Shown: positions 1 to 7,805, counted from the first letter of the stretch. The stretch: DNA of 21,581 nucleotides from Thermoplasmata archaeon (GCA_021827545.1 JAKAVH010000082.1:1-21581); one strand, 5' to 3'. The notes: generated from the letters alone by a model not told the origin. Made by a program: numbers and translations.

Positions 1-158
1 TCTCCATCGACGTGGCGCCTCCGAAGGTGCCGGCGCCGAACAGGGAGGGGGATTTAGCCCTGCCTCTCTTTCCCCTTCACCCCACTAGGTGGCGAAGGGC
101 CACCACCGGGCACGGACGTCGCTGCCCGCCGGCCCGCGCGCCCGGCCGCCGGGAAACT

Positions 159-166
159 CTTTTACT
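159..166 (+). promoter_or_regulatory. TATA-like box for the radical SAM gene
   Basis: An A/T-rich octamer CTTTTACT stands out in very GC-rich surroundings. It is centred about 29 nt before the ATG at 192, the spacing expected for a near-leaderless archaeal transcript. It is the main reason for choosing that ATG over the in-frame ATG at 12. No BRE was assessed. Confidence 0.45.
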
Positions 167-191
167 CGGCCCCCCGCCTTCCTCCGACGGG

Positions 192-1331
192 ATGGACACG
201 GAAGGGCTCACGCACCTGCCGATGGCCTCGAGCCACCGCGGCGCGCTGTCACCGGCGTGCGTGCAGTGCGCCGACGGCAAGAAGATGGTCCTCTTCGTCA
301 CCGGCGTCTGCCGGTTCCGGTGCTTCTATTGCCCGGTGTCGCCCGCCCGCAACCAGAAGGACGTCACCTACGCGAACGAACGACGCGTTCTCGCCGATGC
401 GGACGTCCTCGAGGAGGCGCGGGCGATCGGGGCCGCGGGGACCGGGATCACCGGCGGGGACCCGCTCGGCGTGGCGGACCGGGTCGAACATTACGTCCGC
501 CTGCTGAAGCGGGAGTTCGGCGCGGGGCACCACATCCACCTCTACACGCACGAACCGAACTCGGAGAAGCTCCGGCGGCTCGCCGCCGCGGGCCTCGACG
601 AGTTCCGACTGCACATCCCGTACTACCTCTGGGGGCCGCTCGCCCACGACGGCGGGGCGTACCGCGCCGTGCTTGAGGAGGCGCCCTCCTGGGGGATCCG
701 GCGGGGAGTGGAGATCCCCGTCCTGCCGGACAAGGAGAAGGAGCTCGTTCGGCTCCTGCGCGCCCTCGATCGGATCGGCGTCGACTTCGTCAACCTCAAC
801 GAGCTCGAGTTCTCCGAGACCAACGAGGGACCGCTGCGGAGCCGGGGGTACCGCGTCGACCCGGCGAACGGCTGGGGTGTCCAGGGCAGCCGGGCGGTCG
901 CCGAGCGGATCGTGCGGGGGCTCGGCCTCTCGGTCCCGGTCCACTACTGCTCGTCGCGGTTCAAGGACAGCGTCCAGTTGCGCCAGCGCCTCCTGCGCCG
1001 GGCCGAGCGGACCGCTCCTTCGTTCGCCGACCGGACCGACGACGGTACCATTGTCCTCGGGGTGATCGAGGCCGACGCCGAGCGCGACCTCGCCCGTTGG
1101 GCCTCCCGGATCGCCACGCGGCTGGGCGTCGGTCCGGACGACTATCGCCTCGACCTCGAGCGCCGCCGGGTCGAGCTGGGACCGCGGCGGCTTCGCGCTT
1201 CGGCTCCGCGCTTGCCCTGGCCGGCCTTCGAGGTCGAGGTGTACCCGACCGCCGATGCGCTCGAGGTCGAACGGGCCCCGCTCAACCCGGCCGCCCGTGC
1301 GAAGGTCGGGGTTGCCGGCGGGGGCACGTAG
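192..1331 (+). CDS. Radical SAM protein, pyruvate formate-lyase-activating-enzyme-like (COG2108-type)
   Basis: The protein of 379 residues carries the canonical radical SAM cluster motif CRFRCFYC (Cys40, Cys44, Cys47), which binds a [4Fe-4S] cluster and S-adenosylmethionine. A GGDP motif follows at 88-91. A further CVQC pair (Cys23, Cys26) precedes the core and could bind metal. The overall pattern recalls the archaeal family related to pyruvate formate-lyase activase, whose substrate is unknown to me, so no reaction is proposed. After the barrel comes a C-terminal region rich in charged residues, ending in a VEVYPTADALEVER stretch. The frame is open from 12, but the first 60 codons look non-coding and a TATA-like box precedes the ATG at 192. 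The last 190 bases are overlapped antisense by a convergent small ORF. Family is confident; function is not. Confidence 0.87.
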   Translation: MDTEGLTHLPMASSHRGALSPACVQCADGKKMVLFVTGVCRFRCFYCPVSPARNQKDVTYANERRVLADADVLEEARAIGAAGTGITGGDPLGVADRVEHYVRLLKREFGAGHHIHLYTHEPNSEKLRRLAAAGLDEFRLHIPYYLWGPLAHDGGAYRAVLEEAPSWGIRRGVEIPVLPDKEKELVRLLRALDRIGVDFVNLNELEFSETNEGPLRSRGYRVDPANGWGVQGSRAVAERIVRGLGLSVPVHYCSSRFKDSVQLRQRLLRRAERTAPSFADRTDDGTIVLGVIEADAERDLARWASRIATRLGVGPDDYRLDLERRRVELGPRRLRASAPRLPWPAFEVEVYPTADALEVERAPLNPAARAKVGVAGGGT

Positions 1332-1495
1332 CCCTCGTCGCACGCGTGGCCCCCCCAGGTGAGGTAGCGGGTGTCACCCCGCCGGTTCTTGATGGAGCAC
1401 GGTCCCCAGCCCTCGTCTTCGGCGCCGTACCACATGGGGCAGTCCCGGCAGCGAAGGCCGTCCGGCGGTCCCGACGACGGCGCGCGGTCGGTCAT
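1142..1495 (-). CDS. Small Cys4 putative zinc-binding protein coupled to folD
   Basis: This 117-residue ORF starts with an ATG that overlaps the folD stop in an ATGA tetranucleotide, so it is probably translationally coupled to folD. Residues 1-56 look like a compact metal-binding domain with Cys16, Cys19, Cys33 and Cys52, plus His50; the motifs CRDC and GGHACDEGY stand out. From about residue 55 on, the frame is antisense to the 3' end of the radical SAM gene. That tail is Arg/Ser/Pro-rich low complexity, so it may be an accidental extension after loss of an earlier stop. I do not recognise a named family. Zinc binding is inferred only from the cysteine spacing. The first half is probably real; the C-terminal half is doubtful. 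Confidence 0.6.
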   Translation of the reverse strand: MTDRAPSSGPPDGLRCRDCPMWYGAEDEGWGPCSIKNRRGDTRYLTWGGHACDEGYVPPPATPTFARAAGLSGARSTSSASAVGYTSTSKAGQGKRGAEARSRRGPSSTRRRSRSRR

Positions 1496-2394
1496 CGAGC
1501 CTCCGTCGCCTCCCGGGCGGTGAGCAGCTGCCAGGCGCGGACGCAGCTCGCCATGAGCTCGGCGACCGTGACGGGCCCCACCCCTCCCGGCACCGGCGTC
1601 AACGAGCCGGCCCAGCCGTCGAGCGAGGCCGCGTCGGCGTCACCGACCGCGATCGACCGGCCGGGCTGCGCCGGGTCCGGGACGCTCGAGAGGCCGACGT
1701 CGATCACGTGCGCGCCCTCGGGGACGACGGCGCGCGTGAGAAGGCCCGGGTGGCCGACGCAAGAGAAGATCGTGCGGGACCCGGCCAGCGCGGCCCGCAG
1801 GTCCTTCGTGCGCGAGTGGGCGACCGTCACGGTCGCGTGGATCCCCTCCGCCTTGCCCGCCAGCAAGAGGGAGAGCGGCAGGCCGACCGTCTCCGAACGA
1901 CCGACCACGACCACCCGCTCCCCTTCCACGGGGAGCCCGTAGTGCCGTGCGATCGCGAGCGCGGCCCGCGCGACGGCCGGGGCGTGGATCGGGCGCTGGG
2001 CCACGAGCCGGCCCAGGTTCTGGGTGCCGACGCCGTCGACGTCCTTTTCGGGGCGGAGGGCACCGACGGCCCGATAGAAATCGAACGGGGCCGGCAGCGG
2101 GTGCTCGAGAAGCACCGCGTGGACCGAGGGGTCCCGGTCGAGCTCGGAGAGCCGCGCGAGGAGATCGGACGGGCCGGCTCCCGGGGCCAGTGCCTCGTCC
2201 CGGAACCGGAGGCCGACCGCCGCGGCGGCCCGCTCTTGACGTCGGAGGTAGAACCGGAACGGACTATCGACCCCCCGGTGCACGCTGACGAGCGACGGAG
2301 GAGGGATTCCGGGCCCGGCGCCGGTCACCGTCGCGCGACTCTCGGCGTTCAGCGCGTCGGCGATCGGCTTTCCGAAGAGGCGGGCGGTCGCCAT
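1492..2394 (-). CDS. folD: FolD-family methylenetetrahydrofolate dehydrogenase (cyclohydrolase site altered)
   Basis: At 300 residues this has normal FolD length. It contains the PEKDVDGVG motif (115-123), the Rossmann motif VVVGRSETVGLPLSLLL (162-178) and, near the C-terminus, TPVPGGVGPVTVAEL. The family oxidises 5,10-methylene-THF with NAD(P) and hydrolyses methenyl-THF to 10-formyl-THF in cytoplasmic one-carbon metabolism. The active-site segment is unusual. The tyrosine (Tyr49) is kept, but the following catalytic lysine position is Gln53 (CAA). The glutamine of the usual VQLPLP motif is Glu97 (LLEHPLP). In characterised FolD enzymes that Lys/Gln pair is important for cyclohydrolase chemistry, so this copy may be mainly a dehydrogenase or use a different mechanism. 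The ATG at 2394 is supported by a TATA-like box. A small Cys4 gene overlaps its stop. Confidence 0.92.
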   Translation of the reverse strand: MATARLFGKPIADALNAESRATVTGAGPGIPPPSLVSVHRGVDSPFRFYLRRQERAAAAVGLRFRDEALAPGAGPSDLLARLSELDRDPSVHAVLLEHPLPAPFDFYRAVGALRPEKDVDGVGTQNLGRLVAQRPIHAPAVARAALAIARHYGLPVEGERVVVVGRSETVGLPLSLLLAGKAEGIHATVTVAHSRTKDLRAALAGSRTIFSCVGHPGLLTRAVVPEGAHVIDVGLSSVPDPAQPGRSIAVGDADAASLDGWAGSLTPVPGGVGPVTVAELMASCVRAWQLLTAREATEAR

Positions 2395-2414
2395 CGGCGG
2401 CCGGAGCCCGGTGG

Positions 2415-2424
2415 TTTAGATAAC
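2415..2424 (-). promoter_or_regulatory. TATA-like box for folD
   Basis: Read on the minus strand, this is GTTATCTAAA, centred about 26 nt upstream of the folD ATG. The spacing fits a leaderless archaeal transcript. It lies in the 191-nt region shared with the divergent lonB gene. Confidence 0.45.
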
Positions 2425-2518
2425 GGACCCGCCCGACGGCGCGCGCGTCGTAGCCGGTGGGCGGGAGTTACGCCGAACGGTAGAAACTCGCGGAAGTGAA
2501 GCGCGGCGGCCCGAAGGG

Positions 2519-2547
2519 ATTTATACACTCCCCCGCTTCGTTTACTT
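2519..2547 (+). promoter_or_regulatory. Two candidate TATA boxes upstream of lonB
   Basis: ATTTATAC at 2519-2526 and GTTTACTT at 2540-2547 are the only A/T-rich octamers here. Relative to the ATG at 2586 they would give leaders of roughly 35 and 15 nt respectively. Either could be used. Both argue against the upstream in-frame ATG at 2496. Confidence 0.45.
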
Positions 2548-2585
2548 GGCGCACGACCCCGGTGGCATCGGGTTGGGACGCCGAC

Positions 2586-4607
2586 ATGGCAGAAGGCGCG
2601 GAGAAACCGCCCACTGGGACCGAGCCGTCCGCCCCCGCGAGCGAGCTGGACGGCTGGGCACATGCCCTTCCGTACGCGTCGACCGCTCAGGTCGAGGTCC
2701 CGCCCCGTCTTTTGGACCAGGTCATCGGCCAGGACGAGGCGGTCGAGGTGGCGCGCAAGGCCGCCACCCAGAAACGCCACATGATCCTGATCGGAGAGCC
2801 GGGGACCGGGAAGAGCATGCTCGCCCGGGCGATGGTCGACTTCCTGCCCAAGGAGCAGCTCCAGGACATCCTGGCCTACCCCAACAACGACGACGCGAAC
2901 GAGCCGAAGATCCGCGTGGTCCCTTCCGGAAAGGGGAAGGAGATCGTCGCGGCGCAGAAGCTCGAGGCGGCCCAGAAGAAGGAACAGCGCACGATCCTCT
3001 TCGTGGTGCTCTCGCTCGCGATCTTCGCGTTCACGCTCTACATCGTCCTGACGACGCACGACCTGACGGCGTTGCTCGTGGGACTCCTGATCGTCTTCAT
3101 CGTCTACGCTCTGGTCCGCTTCTCCGGGGGCCGGAACGACGCCGGCGCGGGTGTGGCGAAGCTCCTCGTCGCCCATTCTCCTGACGACAAGCCTCCGTTC
3201 ATCGATGCGACCGGCGCCCATGCGGGGGCGCTCCTCGGCGACGTGAAGCATGACCCGTTCCAGTCGGGCGGGCTGGAGACTCCGCCCCACGAGCGGGTCG
3301 AGGTCGGAGCGATCCACAAGGCGAACGGCGGGGTGCTCTTCGTCGACGAGATCAACCTCCTGAAGATCGAGAGCCAGCACTCGCTCCTTACCGCCCTCCA
3401 GGAGCGGAAGTTCCCGATCGTCGGCCAGTCGGAGCGCTCGGCCGGTGCGATGGTCAAGACCGAGCCGGTCCCGGCGGACTTCGTGCTGGTCGCCGCGGGG
3501 AACGTCGACAGCGTCCAGACGATGCATCCGGCGCTGCGGTCCCGGATCCGCGGCTACGGCTACGAGCTCTACGTCAAGACGACGATGGCCGACACGGTGG
3601 ACAACCGGATGAAGCTCGTCCGCTTCATCGCCCAGGAGGTCCTGAAGGACAAGAAGATCCCTCACTTCGACATCGGGGCGATCGCCGAGGTGATCCGGGA
3701 GGCGCAGCGCCGCTCGGGCCGCTCGGGCCAGCTCACCCTGCGCCTGCGGGAGCTCGGAGGGCTCGTCCGGGTCGCGGGCGACATCGCGCTCAGCGAAGGG
3801 GTCCCGATCGTCCACGCCGAGCAGGTCGTCAAGGCGAAGCGGGCCAGCCGGTCGCTCGAGCAGCAGATCGCCGATCGCTACATCGAACGCCGCAAGGAGT
3901 ACCGCATGTTCTCCACGGAGGGCGCGGCGGTCGGGATCGTTAACGGCCTCGCGGCGATCAACGCCCAGACAGGCATGGCCGAGTTCTCGGGGATCGTCCT
4001 TCCCATCGTGGCGGAGGTGACCCCCGCGCAGACCCGCGACGGGGGGGTCGTGGTCGCGACGGGCAAGCTCGGCGAGATCGCGCGCGAGGCGGTGCAGAAC
4101 GTCAGCGCGCTCATCAAGAAGTACACCGGCGAGGACGTCTCTCGCTACGATATCCACATCCAGTTCGTCGGCACGTCGGACGGCGTCGAGGGGGACAGCG
4201 CCTCGGTCTCGATTGCGACAGCGGTGATCAGCGCCCTCGAAGGCGTCCCGGTCGATCAGTCGGTCGCCATGACCGGCTCCCTCAGCGTGCGTGGCCAGGT
4301 GTTGCCCGTGGGCGGGGTCACCGCGAAGGTCGAGGCTGCGGCCGACTCCGGCATCAAGCGGGTGCTGGTTCCCGAAGACAACCTGGACGACCTCGTGCTC
4401 GAGTCCCGGTACCGGGGCGTGGTCGAAGTGATCCCGGTGCGGACCCTCCGGGACGTCCTCAAGTACGCCCTTGTCGGGCAGGGCTCGCAGAAGGAGTCGC
4501 TCCTCGAGCGGCTGTCCGCAATGGTGCGGGCCACGAGCCGCACCCCTGAAGAGATCCCCGCTCCCGGCGCGCCGGCGACGCCCCCGGGACGGCCGGCCGG
4601 GTCGTGA
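2586..4607 (+). CDS. lonB: Membrane-anchored archaeal Lon protease (LonB)
   Basis: This ATP-dependent protease has 673 residues. The AAA+ module has Walker A GEPGTGKS (70-77) and Walker B LFVDEI (251-256). Between them are two membrane helices (about 137-156 and 160-178), the insertion that defines the archaeal membrane-bound LonB family, so the enzyme should face the cytoplasm from the inner membrane surface. The C-terminal Lon protease domain has the Ser-Lys dyad: Ser538 in GDSAS and Lys581 in [10 protein letters not shown]. It degrades unfolded and regulatory proteins. The ATG at 2586 starts the conserved protein; the earlier in-frame ATG at 2496 lies at or before the TATA-like boxes. The stop overlaps the next start as GTGA, opening a four-gene run (lonB, small Cys4 protein, nadM, transsulfuration enzyme). 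The last 40 residues are Pro/Ala/Ser-rich and not conserved-looking. Confidence 0.97.
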   Translation: MAEGAEKPPTGTEPSAPASELDGWAHALPYASTAQVEVPPRLLDQVIGQDEAVEVARKAATQKRHMILIGEPGTGKSMLARAMVDFLPKEQLQDILAYPNNDDANEPKIRVVPSGKGKEIVAAQKLEAAQKKEQRTILFVVLSLAIFAFTLYIVLTTHDLTALLVGLLIVFIVYALVRFSGGRNDAGAGVAKLLVAHSPDDKPPFIDATGAHAGALLGDVKHDPFQSGGLETPPHERVEVGAIHKANGGVLFVDEINLLKIESQHSLLTALQERKFPIVGQSERSAGAMVKTEPVPADFVLVAAGNVDSVQTMHPALRSRIRGYGYELYVKTTMADTVDNRMKLVRFIAQEVLKDKKIPHFDIGAIAEVIREAQRRSGRSGQLTLRLRELGGLVRVAGDIALSEGVPIVHAEQVVKAKRASRSLEQQIADRYIERRKEYRMFSTEGAAVGIVNGLAAINAQTGMAEFSGIVLPIVAEVTPAQTRDGGVVVATGKLGEIAREAVQNVSALIKKYTGEDVSRYDIHIQFVGTSDGVEGDSASVSIATAVISALEGVPVDQSVAMTGSLSVRGQVLPVGGVTAKVEAAADSGIKRVLVPEDNLDDLVLESRYRGVVEVIPVRTLRDVLKYALVGQGSQKESLLERLSAMVRATSRTPEEIPAPGAPATPPGRPAGS

Positions 4608-4843
4608 GAGGATCGTTCCGCATTCCCGTGCACCCGCCCGTGCCATCGCCTCCGCCCGGCCCCGGTGGCGGGGAGGGTGACGATGAGGAGCGGTTCGTCA
4701 ACCGTCCCTGCTACGAGTTCAACCACCTGCTCGGTCCGGCGTGGAACGATCGCCATTGCGATCACTGCCGACACTACCTCACCGCGCGTTGCCCCCACAT
4801 CGACGAGTTCCTGGACGACGTGGAAGATTTGAGCCCCGACTGA
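4604..4843 (+). CDS. Small Cys4 putative zinc-binding protein coupled to lonB
   Basis: This 79-residue protein starts at a GTG overlapping the lonB stop (GTGA), strong evidence for co-translation. After a Pro/Gly-rich, acidic N-terminal half, the C-terminal half holds Cys36, Cys52, Cys55 and Cys63, with [15 protein letters not shown] at its core, and ends in an acidic tail. The spacing suggests a single zinc knuckle or ribbon; that is inference. I know no named family. A role with LonB (adaptor or substrate-handling factor) is suggested only by coupling and is untested. The next gene, nadM, starts 11 nt after its stop. The folD operon in this window has the same arrangement of a tiny Cys4 protein overlapping the 3' end of a housekeeping enzyme gene. 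Confidence 0.7.
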   Translation: MRGSFRIPVHPPVPSPPPGPGGGEGDDEERFVNRPCYEFNHLLGPAWNDRHCDHCRHYLTARCPHIDEFLDDVEDLSPD

Positions 4844-4854
4844 CTCCCCGTTCC

Positions 4855-5394
4855 GTGCGCGGCCTGTTGATCGGGAGGTTCCAACCGTTCCACCGCGGCC
4901 ATCTTTCGGTCGTCCGCGAGATCCGAAGGGCCCGGCCCGACGCGCCGCTTCTCCTCGGGATCGGAAGCGCCCAGGAGTCGTTCACCTGGAGGAATCCCTT
5001 CACCGCCGGCGAACGGTTCGAGATGATCGCCCGCGCCGTTGACGAGGCCGAGCTCGAGCGGGTCGAGATCGTGCCGGTGCTCGACATCCAGCGCCACTCG
5101 ATCTGGGTGCGCTATCTGGAGGGCCTTCTGCCGGTGTTCGACCGGGTCTACACGAACAACCCGTTGACCCGCCTTCTCTTCGAACGCGGTGGCTACGACG
5201 TGGAGAGCCCTCCGCTCGTGGACCGCCGTCGCTATGAGGGGGAGCGTCTGCGAGGGCTGCTGGCGAACGACCGGGGCTGGAAGGAGCTCGTCCCTCCTTC
5301 GGTCGCGCGATACCTCGAGTCCGTCGGAGCGCCGGATCGCCTTCGCGTGCTCCGGACGGGAGAGGGGCGATCCTCCGGGGGCCGACGGCTGTGA
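4855..5394 (+). CDS. nadM: Archaeal-type nicotinamide-nucleotide adenylyltransferase
   Basis: The enzyme joins NMN and ATP to make NAD+ and pyrophosphate, the adenylation step of NAD synthesis and salvage in the cytoplasm. It has 179 residues, typical of archaeal NadM. The nucleotidyltransferase signature GRFQPFHRGH (7-16, with His13 and His16) opens the protein. The archaeal substrate-loop motif follows as ESFTWRNPFTAGER (41-54). The GTG at 4855 places the first strand right at the N-terminus, 11 nt after the preceding stop; the longer frame upstream overlaps another gene. One oddity is that the usual C-terminal ATP-phosphate motif of SGTxIR type reads YEGERLR (127-133), so the Ser and Thr are both Glu. 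The stop overlaps the next start as GTGA. Confidence 0.93.
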   Translation: MRGLLIGRFQPFHRGHLSVVREIRRARPDAPLLLGIGSAQESFTWRNPFTAGERFEMIARAVDEAELERVEIVPVLDIQRHSIWVRYLEGLLPVFDRVYTNNPLTRLLFERGGYDVESPPLVDRRRYEGERLRGLLANDRGWKELVPPSVARYLESVGAPDRLRVLRTGEGRSSGGRRL

Positions 5395-6653
5395 CCGAGA
5401 CCCCGGCCCCGAAGGAGGTCCGTCGTTCGCCGGGCCGCCGGTTCGAGCCGCTGCCACCGTGGAGCGGGATCTCCACGCGGCTGGTGCACGGGGGGCGTCG
5501 TCCCGACTACAATGCCGGCGCGGTCGTGCCGCCGATCTACCAGACCTCGACCTTCCACTGGCCTCCCGAGCGCTCGGAGTCCTCGGGGCGCGCCGAAGCG
5601 TACCTCTACAGCCGACTCACGAACCCGACGGTGGAGGTTCCGGCCGAAGTGATCCGTGACCTCGAAGGAGGCGAGGCGTGCCGCCTCTTCGGTTCGGGGA
5701 TGGGGGCGATCACCGCCACGGTCCTATCGTTGCTCCGCGCGGGGGACGAGGTCGTGGCCCTTGACGGGCTGTACGGCGGGACGACCGACCTCCTCACCGA
5801 CCTGCTTCCGCGCTACGGCGTGCGGGCGCGGGAGATCTCCGAACGCGAGGCCCGCGCGCCCGAATCGGTCGTGGGCCGCGACACGCGCCTCGCGATCGTC
5901 GAGAGCCCTACCAACCCACTGCTCTCGGTCCACGACCTCGGGCGTTGGGCTGAAGCGGTCCATCGGGTCGGCGCGGTGCTCCTCGTCGACAATACGTTCG
6001 CGTCCCCGGTCAACCAGACCCCGCTCTCCCTCGGGGCGGACCTCGTCGTCCACAGCGCGACCAAGTACCTCGGCGGCCACTCCGATCTCTTGGCCGGTGC
6101 GGTCGTAGGGTCGGCCTCGCTCGTGGAACGGATCGACGCGAAGGGCTACTTCGGATCCCCGCTCGACCCGTTCGCGGGATTCCTCCTGGGGCGGGGACTG
6201 AAGACGCTCGAGCTCCGGGTCGCCCGGCACAACGAGAACGGACGGCGCGTCGCCGAGGGGCTCCGCGACCATCCCGCGGTCGCGCGCGTTCACTATCCGG
6301 GCCGCGGAAGCGCGGAGGAGGAGGCGATCGCCGCGCGGCAGATGCGGGGGCGGGGCGGCATGCTCTCGGTCTCCCTTCGGGGAGGGGCGGCCGCCGCCGA
6401 GCGGTTCCTGGACGGTCTCCGGTTCGTTCATGTGGCCGCGAGCCTCGGAGGCGTCGAGAGCCTGGCGAGCGTACCGCGAAAGACCTCCCATCGCCACTTC
6501 TCGCCCTCCGAGCTCACCGCACGCGGCATCGACGACGGCCTTGTGCGGCTCTCGCTCGGCATCGAGAACACGGAAGACCTGCTGCGGGACCTGGTCGAGG
6601 CCCTGGATGCCGTGGCCGGGCCGGCGGAAGCCGAACCAGGGTCCCCGGTCTAG
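5391..6653 (+). CDS. Cys/Met-metabolism PLP enzyme (cystathionine gamma-synthase/lyase family)
   Basis: A 420-residue fold-type I PLP enzyme of transsulfuration. Visible landmarks are YSRLTNPT (73-80, phosphate contacts from the neighbouring subunit), GSGMGA (101-106), the PLP-stacking Tyr in DGLYGGT (Tyr128), LLVDNTF (Asp200, pyridine nitrogen) and the Schiff-base lysine in SATKYLGGHSD (Lys225). VRLSLGIEN near the end supplies the carboxylate-binding arginine. Methionine gamma-lyases usually have a Cys two residues after that Tyr; here it is Gly130, which favours a cystathionine gamma-synthase, gamma-lyase or O-acylhomoserine sulfhydrylase. Sequence alone does not separate these. The first 25 residues are an extra Pro/Arg-rich extension. 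The GTG start overlaps the nadM stop. The stop TAG lies in a CTAG shared with the convergent gene's stop. Confidence 0.92.
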   Translation: MTETPAPKEVRRSPGRRFEPLPPWSGISTRLVHGGRRPDYNAGAVVPPIYQTSTFHWPPERSESSGRAEAYLYSRLTNPTVEVPAEVIRDLEGGEACRLFGSGMGAITATVLSLLRAGDEVVALDGLYGGTTDLLTDLLPRYGVRAREISEREARAPESVVGRDTRLAIVESPTNPLLSVHDLGRWAEAVHRVGAVLLVDNTFASPVNQTPLSLGADLVVHSATKYLGGHSDLLAGAVVGSASLVERIDAKGYFGSPLDPFAGFLLGRGLKTLELRVARHNENGRRVAEGLRDHPAVARVHYPGRGSAEEEAIAARQMRGRGGMLSVSLRGGAAAAERFLDGLRFVHVAASLGGVESLASVPRKTSHRHFSPSELTARGIDDGLVRLSLGIENTEDLLRDLVEALDAVAGPAEAEPGSPV

Positions 6654-7291
6654 GCCGAGGCCACCGTGAACCGACGGCGCAGATGTCGCGGGGTCTCGAG
6701 CTCGTCGACGATGGCGACCGCGAGGTCCTCCACCGAGATCGCGCTCACCCCCTCGCGGTCCGTGAGAAGGTGGTCGGAGCCGGTACGGTAGCGACCCGTG
6801 CGGACCCCGGGCACGACCGATGCCGCGGGACTCAGATAGGTCCACTCGAGCTCGGTCTCGCCCCGGTACGCCTCGAGTGCCGCGCGGTGCGCTAGCGCGA
6901 CCGGCATTCCGGCGCGCGGAAAGTCCGGGGCGTCGAGGTAGTGACCGCCGCCGGGAAGTTCGAGGCTGCCGGCCCCACCCACGACCACGAGTCGGGAGAC
7001 CCGCGCGCGGCGTAGCCCGTCGAGCAGGGCGCGAACGGAGCGGAGAACGACCTCGGGCGGCTCCGCCTGCCCCGGACCCACGGCCGAGACGACCGCATCG
7101 TGGCCTCGGACCGCTCGGGCCACGCTCTCCGCGTCCGTGATGTCCGCGCTGACGAAGGTGACGGGGGCACGGAACTTTCCTCCCGGCCGCTTCCGGCGGA
7201 CGACCCCGGTCACATGATGACCACGGCGAAGGAGTTCGTCCGTGACGCGGCTCCCGATCCGCCCGGTGGCGCCGAAGACGACCACCCGCAT
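6650..7291 (-). CDS. NAD(P)-binding Rossmann-fold protein (atypical SDR, NmrA/BLVRB-like)
   Basis: A 213-residue cytoplasmic protein beginning with the dinucleotide-binding motif VVVFGATGRIG (3-13) at its very N-terminus. Further Rossmann landmarks are SADITD after the third strand and DAVVSAVGPG after the fourth, then RLVVVGGAG. This matches the single-domain NAD(P)H-binding family that includes biliverdin reductase B-like and NmrA-like proteins. The canonical YxxxK catalytic pair is not evident, so it may be a redox sensor or a reductase of unknown substrate. The frame is open 26 codons upstream, but the TATA-like box at 7320-7325 and the position of the Rossmann motif fix the start at 7291. 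It is convergent with the transsulfuration gene and the two stops share CTAG. Confidence 0.87.
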   Translation of the reverse strand: MRVVVFGATGRIGSRVTDELLRRGHHVTGVVRRKRPGGKFRAPVTFVSADITDAESVARAVRGHDAVVSAVGPGQAEPPEVVLRSVRALLDGLRRARVSRLVVVGGAGSLELPGGGHYLDAPDFPRAGMPVALAHRAALEAYRGETELEWTYLSPAASVVPGVRTGRYRTGSDHLLTDREGVSAISVEDLAVAIVDELETPRHLRRRFTVASA

Positions 7292-7319
7292 GGTCCGTGG
7301 CGACGGTACCGTTGCCCGG

Positions 7320-7325
7320 TATAAG
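7320..7325 (-). promoter_or_regulatory. TATA-like box for the Rossmann protein gene
   Basis: Minus-strand CTTATA, centred about 31 nt before the ATG at 7291, fits leaderless spacing and argues against the longer upstream frame. Confidence 0.45.
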
Positions 7326-7399
7326 ATGCCCGGTCCCGGGTGCGGAAGTTTCGGTGTCCGGGATTCCACTCCGCGGCGTCGCGGGCTTGTCGGACACCT

Positions 7400-7618
7400 G
7401 GGGTGACGGCCGTGGGCCTGAGGCCAGACTGGACCTCAACGGAGGCGATGGCCCACTACCCCGAGGAGAAGAAGCGGAAGCTCATTAGCCCCGAGGACGC
7501 CGGGCGAGCCGTCGTGCATCGTGCGACGGATCCCGATCGCCATCGATGGCGAGGTAAGGCCGCTGAGATCGGCGAACTGGCTCGAGGGTACCGCCTCCAC
7601 GATGTTGACGGTCGGTGG
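7400..7618 (+). pseudogene. Remnant of a short-chain dehydrogenase/reductase, C-terminal part only
   Basis: One forward frame encodes, for about 73 residues, what reads like the last third of a classical SDR: GVTAVGLRPDWTSTEAM (the loop after the sixth strand, usually with a PG-T motif), then EEKKRKLISPEDAGRAVV, RWRGKAAEIGELARGY and DVDGRW. No Rossmann GxxxGxG and no YxxxK half exists upstream; the divergent Rossmann gene begins only about 110 nt away. The open frame then runs on to 8005 through unconserved, Arg/Pro-rich sequence. I read this as a truncated and decaying gene. A short expressed ORF starting at the GTG at 7340 cannot be excluded. The usual Pro-Gly after the strand has become Pro-Asp, which fits relaxed constraint. 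Confidence 0.6.
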
Positions 7619-7758
7619 ATTGACTCTCCGGCGGAAGTGGCGAGGAGACCCGTCCCGGGCATCCCACCCGACCGACGAGTTCGGACGTGCCCGACCTCAG
7701 TCCCTAAGCGGCATTTCCGAGTGGCGCACCTCCCGCAGGGATCTCCCGGTCACCGGTA

Positions 7759-7784
7759 CCCCCAGCCGCCGTCAGCGGTGGGGG
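7759..7784. repeat. Hairpin, interrupted 10-bp stem
   Basis: CCCCCA (7759-7764) pairs with TGGGGG (7779-7784) and, after a one-base bulge, CCGC (7766-7769) pairs with GCGG (7775-7778), leaving a five-base loop. It lies downstream of the SDR remnant. Whether it is transcribed is unknown. Confidence 0.5.
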
Positions 7785-7805
7785 AGGGCGTCGTTACTGG
7801 AACAT

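Noticed and set aside
12..191. 60-codon N-terminal extension of the radical SAM protein
   Set aside because: Unconserved-looking sequence, and a TATA-like box lies inside it at the right distance for the ATG at 192.
2349..4646. 765-codon open frame on the minus strand across lonB
   Set aside because: It is antisense to an unmistakable Lon protease and has the Asp/Arg/His/Leu-rich composition of a GC-rich shadow frame, with no family motif.
5724..7439. 571-codon minus-strand frame
   Set aside because: It overlaps both the transsulfuration gene and the real Rossmann gene in another frame; composition is Arg/Gly/Pro-rich.
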